Assembly: GCF_018729455.1 (NCBI RefSeq)
Contig: NZ_JAHHZF010000012.1
Location: 1 to 64,000 of the forward strand
Length of the DNA stretch: 64,000 nucleotides
Origin: Prosthecodimorpha staleyi
GTDB lineage: Bacteria > Pseudomonadota > Alphaproteobacteria > Rhizobiales > Ancalomicrobiaceae
Direction: 5' to 3'
Below, piece by piece: positions 57,914-64,000 of this stretch. Below the pieces are notes generated by a model, which was not told where the DNA came from, did not search any database, and worked only from the letters and a program-made list of their open reading frames with translations. Position numbers and translations under genes: made by a program. The stretch's first letter is position 1. Every line of letters starts with the position of its first letter.

Positions 57914-58957
57914 TCACTCGGTCAACAGGTTCTGATAGGCGGCCGCCGCGGCGGCCTCGTTCTTGATGTACCAGTCGAGATCGACGGTCAGCTGCTTCTT
58001 GGCGTTGTCGGGATGCGAGGGCAGCCGCTTGGCATAGCCGGCCTCGATCGCGCCGATCTCGTAGGCGCGCTTGTCGGTCGGGCCGTAGGTGATGTATTTC
58101 GTGAATTCGGCCTGGTATTGCGGCTTGCTGATCTCGGCCAGGAACTTCATCGCCAGGTCCTTGTTCGGTGCGCCCTTGGCGATGGCGTAGCAATCATAGT
58201 CGAGCAGGGCCTGATTGAACGTATAGGCGACCTTCGCGCCGTCCTTGGCGACCACGTCGAAGCGGCCGTTCCAGCCGGTAACCATGTCGACCTCGCCGTC
58301 CTTCATCAGCTGCGCATGCTGCGCGCCGGACGACCACCAGACCGCGATATGCGGCTTCAGCTCGCGGATCTTCTTGATCGCGCGATCGATGCCGCCGGGA
58401 GCCGACAGCACCTCGTAGACCTTCTCGGGCGGCACGCCGTCGGCCATCAGCGCCGGTTCGAGCGCGCCGGCGACGCCCTTGCGATAGGCGCGCTTGCCGG
58501 GGAACTTCTTCACGTCCCAGAAGTCGGCCCAGCTCTGCGGGCCGGCATCGCCGTAGGTCTTGGTGTTCCAGGCGAGCACGGTCGAGAACACGTCGCCGCC
58601 GACGCAGAAGTCCTGCGCGGTGCCGGGCAGGAAGTTCGAGACGTCGATCACCTTGTAGTCGAGCTTTTCGAGGATGCCCTCGGCGCCGGCGCGCGCCGCG
58701 CTGCCCGAGCCGCTGGCGACCACGTCCCAGGCGACCGCCCCGGCCTTCACCTTCAGGCGCAGGTCAGCGATGCCCGTATAGGTCTCCTCCTTGAGGCGGA
58801 TGCCGAGCGCTTTGGCGGCCGGCTGGAACAGGGCCTTGCTCTGGGCTTCCTGATAGGAACCGCCGAAGGACACCACCGTCAGTTCCTGGGCCATGGCCGT
58901 GGTGGCAGCCAGAACGGTGGCGAAGGCGGCAAGGATTCCGGCTTTGAGGCTGTGCAT
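57914..58957 (-). CDS. Polyamine-type substrate-binding protein (PotD/PotF-like)
   Basis: A 347-residue periplasmic protein. The signal peptide (about 1-23) ends AMA-QE. The start of the mature protein, ELTVVSFGGSYQEAQSKALF, and the segment NFLPGTAQDFCVGGDVFSTVLAWN match the extracellular solute-binding family 1/PotD group. GGGAGAG lies upstream of the ATG. It is followed by a 256-base spacer before the ATPase gene and preceded by the FAD oxidase gene. Substrate is probably an amine or polyamine, judged from the neighbours. Confidence 0.88.
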   Translation of the reverse strand: MHSLKAGILAAFATVLAATTAMAQELTVVSFGGSYQEAQSKALFQPAAKALGIRLKEETYTGIADLRLKVKAGAVAWDVVASGSGSAARAGAEGILEKLDYKVIDVSNFLPGTAQDFCVGGDVFSTVLAWNTKTYGDAGPQSWADFWDVKKFPGKRAYRKGVAGALEPALMADGVPPEKVYEVLSAPGGIDRAIKKIRELKPHIAVWWSSGAQHAQLMKDGEVDMVTGWNGRFDVVAKDGAKVAYTFNQALLDYDCYAIAKGAPNKDLAMKFLAEISKPQYQAEFTKYITYGPTDKRAYEIGAIEAGYAKRLPSHPDNAKKQLTVDLDWYIKNEAAAAAAYQNLLTE

Positions 58958-59005
58958 CTCGTCTCTCCCTGCAAACGACGTGTCGACGGGACTTGGCTTT
59001 TTGCA

Positions 59006-59027
59006 CAGGGGGCCGTCTCCACCCCTG
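59006..59027 (-). terminator. Weak stem between the FAD oxidase and binding-protein genes
   Basis: CAGGGG (59006-59011) and CCCCTG (59022-59027) can pair; on the minus strand they are followed by GTGCAAAAAG. It lies 20 bases after the oxidase stop and about 50 bases before the binding-protein start. The stem is short, so this is uncertain. Confidence 0.3.
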
Positions 59028-59046
59028 CGGATTGACTGCAGGCGCC

Positions 59047-60342
59047 TCAGGCCAACCGATCCTTCCAACGGTAGTAGAGGATCGAAGGCGCCAGGAACCA
59101 AGGATTGCCGGCATAGAAGGGCCGGGTCTGGAAGGTGAGCCCGTCGAAGGCGGTCGCGCCTTCCTTCAGGCCGACCATCTGCTGGCCGATGCGCATGCCG
59201 AGATAGCTCGCCATGCCGACGCCGGAGCCGCAATAGCCCATCGCGTACCACAGCCCCTCGTGCCGACCGACATGAGCCAGCTCATCGAAACTATAGGCGA
59301 CGAAGCCCATCCAGGAGCGTGCGATGCGCGTGCCAGCGAGTTCGGGGAAGATGCGCACCATGTCGGCGAGCAGCTTCGGCCCGCTCGCGCGCGGATCGGT
59401 CTCCGACAGCGAGACCCGACCGCCGAACAGGATGCGACGCCGGTCCGGCGAGGCGCGGTAGTAGTAGACCACCTTGCGGCTGTCGGTGATATGGCGGCCA
59501 CTCGGAAACAGCCGGTCGATGGTCGCCTGGGGCAGTTCCTCCGTGGCGATGATGTAACTGCCGATCGGGATCACCCGGCGCCGCAGCCAGGGCGTCAGCG
59601 GCCCGGTATAGCCGTTGGTGGCGACGAGCACGTCGCGGGCGGCGATCCGCCCCTTCGGCGTCGTGACCGTGAAGCCGGTCGCGGTCTTCTCGATGGCCGT
59701 CGCCGGGCACCGGGCGACCAGGGTCGCGCCGGCCTGGCGGACGCGGTCGACGAGACCCTGATGGTAGCGCGCCGGGTCGACCGAGACATGCTGCGGCTGG
59801 ACCACGCCGCCATGATAGAAGTCCGAGCCGACCTCTGCGCGCTGGCCGCTGCGGGCGACCATATGGGCCTCGGTCTCCAGGCCCTTGGGCTGGTTGGCGA
59901 AGGTCTGCGCCAGGGATTCGTACTCGGCCGCGCTGTGGGCGGCATGGAAACGGCCGCGCCGGACGAGGTCGCAGTCGATCCCTTCGGCGACGATGAAATC
60001 CTTCAGGAAGGCGAGCGAGTTCTGCCCTTCCTTGATGATCCGGAAGGCGCGCTCTGGCCCATGCCGACGGGCGAGCGCGTCGAAGCCCGGCTTGACGCTG
60101 GTCGAGACCTGCCCGCCGTTGCGCGTCGAGCAGCCGAAGCCCAGATCCTCGGCATCGATCACCACCGTCGAGCGCCCGGCACGGGCGGTCTGCAGCGCGG
60201 CGTGCAGGCCGGTATAGCCGGATCCGATGACGACGACATCGGCCTTAGCCGGCAAAGATGCCGTTTCTGGAGCCGGACGCGGCGTCCGGTCCCACCAATA
60301 GCAATCGGGTCTGAAGTCTGCCGTGAACAATTCGGCCGTCAC
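59047..60342 (-). CDS. FAD-dependent amine oxidoreductase (PuuB/OrdL-like)
   Basis: A 431-residue DAO-family flavoprotein. The N-terminal PDCYWWDRTPRP followed by ADVVVIGSGYTGLHAALQTARAG and CSTRNGGQVSTSVKPG are characteristic of gamma-glutamylputrescine oxidase-like proteins. The C-terminus carries the second FAD contact YAMGYCGSGVGMASYLG. It would oxidise an amine or gamma-glutamyl-amine, producing an aldehyde, ammonia and H2O2. GGGAGG lies seven bases before the GTG start. Together with the transporter downstream it looks like an amine uptake and oxidation operon. The rest of a Puu pathway is not in the window. Confidence 0.88.
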   Translation of the reverse strand: MTAELFTADFRPDCYWWDRTPRPAPETASLPAKADVVVIGSGYTGLHAALQTARAGRSTVVIDAEDLGFGCSTRNGGQVSTSVKPGFDALARRHGPERAFRIIKEGQNSLAFLKDFIVAEGIDCDLVRRGRFHAAHSAAEYESLAQTFANQPKGLETEAHMVARSGQRAEVGSDFYHGGVVQPQHVSVDPARYHQGLVDRVRQAGATLVARCPATAIEKTATGFTVTTPKGRIAARDVLVATNGYTGPLTPWLRRRVIPIGSYIIATEELPQATIDRLFPSGRHITDSRKVVYYYRASPDRRRILFGGRVSLSETDPRASGPKLLADMVRIFPELAGTRIARSWMGFVAYSFDELAHVGRHEGLWYAMGYCGSGVGMASYLGMRIGQQMVGLKEGATAFDGLTFQTRPFYAGNPWFLAPSILYYRWKDRLA

Positions 60343-60384
60343 CCGGAGCCTCCCACGCCTGGAACCATCGCTGCCAGGACGTTG

Positions 60385-60417
60385 CAATTCGATGACAACA
60401 GTGTGTCACTCGAATTG
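60385..60417. promoter_or_regulatory. Long imperfect palindrome upstream of the FAD oxidase gene
   Basis: CAATTCGATGACA (60385-60397) and TGTCACTCGAATTG (60404-60417) are complementary apart from one extra base, around ACAGTG. It lies 43 bases upstream of the oxidase start, a suitable place for an operator of the amine operon. A repressor such as a PuuR-like or LysR/GntR protein could bind it; none is adjacent. Confidence 0.5.
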
Positions 60418-60501
60418 GACTGCCCATAAGGTCCACTCTGGAGATTTCGAGCAGACCGATCCGGGCCGGAGGGATTGGGGGAATGGGGCCGCCGGCGCCG
60501 T

Positions 60502-62802
60502 TCAGCGGCGCCGGATCGGCAGGGCGGCGAGCCTCTCTTGCAGGTCGAGACGGGGTTGCGCCTCCATCCAGTCGAACAGTTCGACATAGGTCGACCGGTG
60601 GCGGTCGGCCCAGTCGATCAGGCCTGGCAGTTCCCGGGCTTCGCGGGCGATCGGGATCGGCAGGCCGGAGGCTTCGATCAGGCCTTCGATCTTGTGCGTG
60701 TTGCCGGCCATGGCGACGAAGGGCAGCCGCGCGCGGCAGGCCGCATAGACGGCATGGTGCCGCCCGGTGACCAGCAGGGAGGCGGTGCGCAGGCTCGCGA
60801 TAAGCTCCGGCCAGCCGTATTCACCCATGTCGATATAGGGCTTGGCCTTCAGCAGGCCGCCGGTCATGCGCACGAAATTGCCGAACTGGCGCGAGTAGAA
60901 GTCGGTCACCACCGTGCCGCCGCCGAAATCCTCGCGGGCCGCGACCGGCGCCACCGGTGCCCAGAACGAGGCATCGAGGCGCAGCTCGGCTTGGATGCCG
61001 TGCCGGGCTTTCAGGTCGCGCTGACTGGCCCGCTCACGCACCGTGATAGCATCGAGATGGCGCAGGACATGGTCGAACAGGCGCCCGTTCCTCTGCCACA
61101 CGGTGTTGACCAGAAAGGCCGGCCGCCGGCGCGCCACCGCCTCGCCGAGCAGCAGCATCTTCTGGTGGAAGGAATGGACGCCGTGATGCATCGAGCCTTC
61201 GCCGTTGACCACGACGACATCGTAGTCCTCATGTGCCTCGACGACCCGCCCGACCGCCTCGAATTCCTGCCGGAAATAGGCGGTCACGGCATCGGAACCG
61301 GCATGGTAGCCGGTATGATCGCCGGCAAATCGGATGCGAAGACGATCGTCGCGCTCGGCACGCAACGCTACGATCGGCGGCGCCGGCAACCGGGTGCCCG
61401 TGATGGCTTCGAACAGCGTCCTTTCGCGCGACCAGGCATGGCGCCCGGATGGTGCCTTGGCGTCGAAATAGTGCGCGATGCGCCCGCCCTGTGTCTGGTC
61501 GGTGAAGGAGAAACCGTAGTGGTCGACACCGGGCGCACCGCCGCGCCGGTCCGCCGCCAGGGCGGCGAAGGTCAGCCCGGCACTCGGCGCCCGGCCGAGT
61601 TCGGCGACGAGGCGCGTCTGGATATCGGGCGGGAAGAACGCGACCTCGTGACCGCGGGCCTGAAGCGTCCCGATCGCCGACCACGACCGGCACAGGATCT
61701 CGCCATGCAGCCCCGTGACGACCACGCGCCGCGCGGCCGTCTCGCCGCCTCCGAACCACAACGGGCGGACATGGAGGGTGGTCTTGCGGCCGAAATCCGG
61801 CGCGAATTCCGGCTCCACCGAGAAGCGGTTGAAGCGGACCACCTGGACGTGGCGGTCGATCGCGGCGCCCTGCCCGCTGCCGCGACCGGCCGGCGCATTG
61901 CCGACGATCGCCCAGTCCTGCGCGGGGTCGGTTAGATCGGCGAGGAGACGTGCCTGGGCTGCACGGACCTGGATGCGGCGCTCGAGAGTGGCCTCGGCCG
62001 CATGACGGAGGTCCGCATCGCCGCCGGGAAGCGACAGCCAGGCGCCGGCCAAGGCGGGGCTTTCAGGCACCAGGGCACGGATGGCGGTGCCGAGCCGGCG
62101 GGTGTAGGCGACGAGACGGTCGTGTTCGCCGCCCGCCTCCAGGATGGCCGCGAGCCTTAGGCTCGGCGGCCCCGCCGCCGCGTCGGGCCGTGCGGCTAGC
62201 CGGATCGCCGCCTGAACGGCCGCGTCGTCGACGCCATACCGGCTCAGATGCAGTTCCAGAGCGGCATGGCCGTTCGTCGGTTCGAGCGCCGGATCCGCCA
62301 GGATGTCGGCCGCCCGCGCCAGCACGTCCGGCTCGATCAGCGATCGGCGCGCGCAAACGGCGAGCAGCAGGTCAGGGACCGCGCCGGCAAGGCCGGGCAG
62401 TTCGGCGAGGCCGCGGACCCGGTCGAGCACGGCGTCGCCATCGGCATGGACGATCCATTCCTGAGCGATCGTCGTCAGTAGCGCCACCGCGGTCCCGTCG
62501 CGGTCATGGCCGGCCGCTGCCACCGCATCCCGCACCACCGCGAAAGCATCGCCATGCGCCCCGGCGCGGGTCAGGAGTTGGGCCAGGGTCGCGAGCCGGC
62601 GCCCGGACGGGACCGGCTCCTGGCGACGGCGGAGGCGGGCCGCATAGAGGAAGCTGCGGCTCGGATCGCGGCCAAGTGCGGCGAACAGCCGGTCGGCAGC
62701 AGAGAGCAGCGCAGGCGAACCCGAAAACCGCGGCAGGCGCAGGGCCAGATAGGCGGCCAGGGGCTCGAGCGCGGAACGGCGAGCCAAGGCGAGCGTGGTC
62801 AC
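60502..62802 (-). CDS. GT29-like (sialyltransferase-like) domain fused to a polysaccharide pyruvyl-transferase domain
   Basis: A 766-residue protein in three parts. Residues 1-290 are helical and repetitive, resembling tetratricopeptide-like arrays. Residues about 296-450 hold the sialylmotifs of glycosyltransferase family 29: L (WAIVGNAPAGRGSGQGAAID, then VVRFN and F-x-x-DFG), S (APSAGLTFAAL...HYGF) and VS (HYF). Residues about 495-740 resemble the PS_pyruv_trans domain: the segment VVVNGEGSMHHG, FHQKMLLLGEAVA, AITVRERASQRDLKARHG and SLLVTGRHHAVYAACRARLPFVAM. The start is GTG overlapping the stop of the upstream gene. No signal peptide or membrane helix is seen. GT29 proteins otherwise transfer sialic acid in animals; here the donor sugar is unknown. 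It may add and pyruvylate a sugar on a surface polysaccharide (inference). Confidence 0.8.
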   Translation of the reverse strand: MTTLALARRSALEPLAAYLALRLPRFSGSPALLSAADRLFAALGRDPSRSFLYAARLRRRQEPVPSGRRLATLAQLLTRAGAHGDAFAVVRDAVAAAGHDRDGTAVALLTTIAQEWIVHADGDAVLDRVRGLAELPGLAGAVPDLLLAVCARRSLIEPDVLARAADILADPALEPTNGHAALELHLSRYGVDDAAVQAAIRLAARPDAAAGPPSLRLAAILEAGGEHDRLVAYTRRLGTAIRALVPESPALAGAWLSLPGGDADLRHAAEATLERRIQVRAAQARLLADLTDPAQDWAIVGNAPAGRGSGQGAAIDRHVQVVRFNRFSVEPEFAPDFGRKTTLHVRPLWFGGGETAARRVVVTGLHGEILCRSWSAIGTLQARGHEVAFFPPDIQTRLVAELGRAPSAGLTFAALAADRRGGAPGVDHYGFSFTDQTQGGRIAHYFDAKAPSGRHAWSRERTLFEAITGTRLPAPPIVALRAERDDRLRIRFAGDHTGYHAGSDAVTAYFRQEFEAVGRVVEAHEDYDVVVVNGEGSMHHGVHSFHQKMLLLGEAVARRRPAFLVNTVWQRNGRLFDHVLRHLDAITVRERASQRDLKARHGIQAELRLDASFWAPVAPVAAREDFGGGTVVTDFYSRQFGNFVRMTGGLLKAKPYIDMGEYGWPELIASLRTASLLVTGRHHAVYAACRARLPFVAMAGNTHKIEGLIEASGLPIPIAREARELPGLIDWADRHRSTYVELFDWMEAQPRLDLQERLAALPIRRR

Positions 62803-63908
62803 GATTGCAGGATCCGTTGGAAGAGTTCGGCCTCGGCCGTCCAATTGTGCGAGCTGGCGGCGGGAGCGACCGACCGCGGGCGTTCGAAATAGTGCCGGGA
62901 GCCGCCCTGCGGCTGGTCGGTCAGGGCGAAGCCATAGACCGATACGTTGGCGTCCTGGAACGCACCGCGCAGGCGCCGCAGCCAATAGAGGAAGGTCAAT
63001 CCGGCGCTCGGCGCATATTGCAGTTCGGCCGCGAGGTCGACATAGAGCGGCGTCGGCACGAAGACCGGATTGCCGCCGGAGCGCACGACATCGAGGATGT
63101 CCCAAGGCGCGAAGCCATGGTGCCGGCGGTCGGGACCGCTGAACACGACCGACGAGAACTTGCTGCCCGGTCGCGCCCAGACGCCGGTATGGCCGGCCGC
63201 GCGCACCCAGATGTCGGCCCGACCGCCATAGTCGATGCGGAAGGCGGGGTCGGCCGAATAGTTGTTGAAGCGCACGACGAGGTCGTGGCGGTCGATCGCC
63301 GCGCCTTGCCCGCGGCCGATCTCGACCGGCGAATTGCCAACGACGGCGATCGACACCGACCGATCGGCCAGACGCTCCAGAAATCCCGCCTCGTGTTCCT
63401 GGCTGCGCTGCAGCGCTTCGCCGGCCGACGCGCCGACCCCGGACGGGTCGAGCCCGAAGAGGTGCATCTTCTCGATCACCGCGAGGCTGGACATCGCCAC
63501 CGCCGCGACCTTGTTGCGCCGATAGAGCGGTGCCGTCACCTCGACCGCCTTGCCCCAGTTGAAGGCCTCGCCATAGGCCGCGGCCTGGATCGCGCTCAGA
63601 CGGCCGGCGAAACTGCGTGCGAGCGCCGGGACGCGCGCCTGCAGACCTTCAAGGGCACGCAGGGTCTGCGGCGTCGGCCCGCGAAAATCGAACAGCATCT
63701 TGGCCAGCCGGGTGGCGGCCGGAAGGGCCGGAATGCGGTTGTCGGCAGCTGCCCGAAGCGCCGCGATCCGATCGTCGACGCGGGCTAGCGGGGCATCCGG
63801 CGGGTCCCGGAAGATGTTCAGCACCGGCGCGAACCAGTTCGGTCCGAAGGACGGCAGTGGCGCATCGCGACCTGACACCGGCGCGGGAGCTGCATCGAGT
63901 CTGGCCAT
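62799..63908 (-). CDS. GT29-like glycosyltransferase (sialyltransferase-like)
   Basis: A 369-residue protein. Residues 1-180 are helical. The L motif is at 187-230 (IAVVGNSPVEIGRGQGAAID, RHDLVVRFN, then a D-x-G in RIDYGGRAD), the S motif at about 299-326 (APSAGLTFLYWL...VSVYGF) and the VS motif HYFE at 339-342. All are in the order and spacing of animal sialyltransferases, though no membrane anchor is present. It may transfer a nonulosonic acid or another sugar to a surface glycan. The 3' end overlaps the fused gene (GTGA), so both act in one pathway. The ATG has GGAG seven bases upstream. Confidence 0.8.
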   Translation of the reverse strand: MARLDAAPAPVSGRDAPLPSFGPNWFAPVLNIFRDPPDAPLARVDDRIAALRAAADNRIPALPAATRLAKMLFDFRGPTPQTLRALEGLQARVPALARSFAGRLSAIQAAAYGEAFNWGKAVEVTAPLYRRNKVAAVAMSSLAVIEKMHLFGLDPSGVGASAGEALQRSQEHEAGFLERLADRSVSIAVVGNSPVEIGRGQGAAIDRHDLVVRFNNYSADPAFRIDYGGRADIWVRAAGHTGVWARPGSKFSSVVFSGPDRRHHGFAPWDILDVVRSGGNPVFVPTPLYVDLAAELQYAPSAGLTFLYWLRRLRGAFQDANVSVYGFALTDQPQGGSRHYFERPRSVAPAASSHNWTAEAELFQRILQS

Positions 63909-63941
63909 CCGTCCGCTCCATTTCTATTGTTAGTCTATCGT

Positions 63942-63970
63942 AATTATGATCTTTAACGGTTCGAATGCAA
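63942..63970 (-). promoter_or_regulatory. Putative promoter of the GT29-like operon
   Basis: On the minus strand TTGCAT (63970-63965) and ATAATT (63947-63942) are separated by 17 bases, a good fit for sigma-70-type -35 and -10 boxes. The start codon follows 33 bases after the -10. The local AT content is well above the rest of the window, as often seen at promoters and in surface-polysaccharide islands. Confidence 0.45.
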
Positions 63971-64000
63971 CCTCCGCACAAGTGCGCAATCAAATAAGCA

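Overview
The window is GC-rich DNA from an alphaproteobacterium, most likely of the Hyphomicrobiales (Rhizobiales). The grounds are the gene sets and their order: betIBA next to choXWV, a hutIHGUD operon, several peptide and polyamine ABC systems, many ATGA/GTGA start-stop overlaps, and a family of short palindromic intergenic repeats typical of that order. It reads as catabolic chromosome dedicated to importing and degrading nitrogen and sulfur compounds. I saw no rRNA, tRNA, CRISPR array or phage genes. The only mobile-element trace is a possible 24-residue transposase tail at the left edge.

Layout. 0.5-14.6 kb: a divergent catabolic locus. On the minus strand are a peptide-type ABC importer (binding protein, two permeases, fused double ATPase) interleaved with an M20 hydrolase, a D-cysteine desulfhydrase-like PLP enzyme, an ornithine cyclodeaminase-like protein and a tandem rhodanese. 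On the plus strand are a GntR regulator and a hydantoinase/5-oxoprolinase A-B pair. 14.8-17.1 kb: a DUF1579 protein, an NnrS-like membrane protein and a convergent ArsR repressor with the two cysteines of persulfide sensors. 17.4-20.0 kb: an L-fucose oxidation fragment (mutarotase, dehydrogenase, lactonase). 20.1-28.3 kb: the histidine utilisation operon hutI-H-G-U-D, followed by a hybrid sensor kinase. 28.4-33.0 kb: a secreted protein divergent from an HtrA-like protease that heads an operon with an OmpR-type regulator and its kinase. 33.2-35.3 kb: a patatin-like lipoprotein and a small membrane protein.

35.4-52.2 kb is a one-carbon and methylated-amine region: a dimethylglycine dehydrogenase-like flavoprotein, a corrinoid protein with a DUF1638 partner, a sulfotransferase-like protein, betA-betB-betI, choXWV and a homocysteine S-methyltransferase. 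Together they can import choline, oxidise it to glycine betaine, and demethylate further with methyl groups passing to homocysteine or folate. 52.4-60.3 kb: a small membrane protein, an isochorismatase-like hydrolase, a GlxA/AraC regulator, and a polyamine-type ABC transporter with a PuuB-like FAD amine oxidase. 60.5-63.9 kb: two overlapping genes with the L, S and VS sialylmotifs of glycosyltransferase family 29, the second fused to a polysaccharide pyruvyl-transferase domain. This pair is the most unusual thing in the window.

Starts were chosen by ribosome-binding sites, overlap with the preceding stop codon, and family length; several differ from the longest open frame. All functional statements come from reading motifs by eye, not from database searches.
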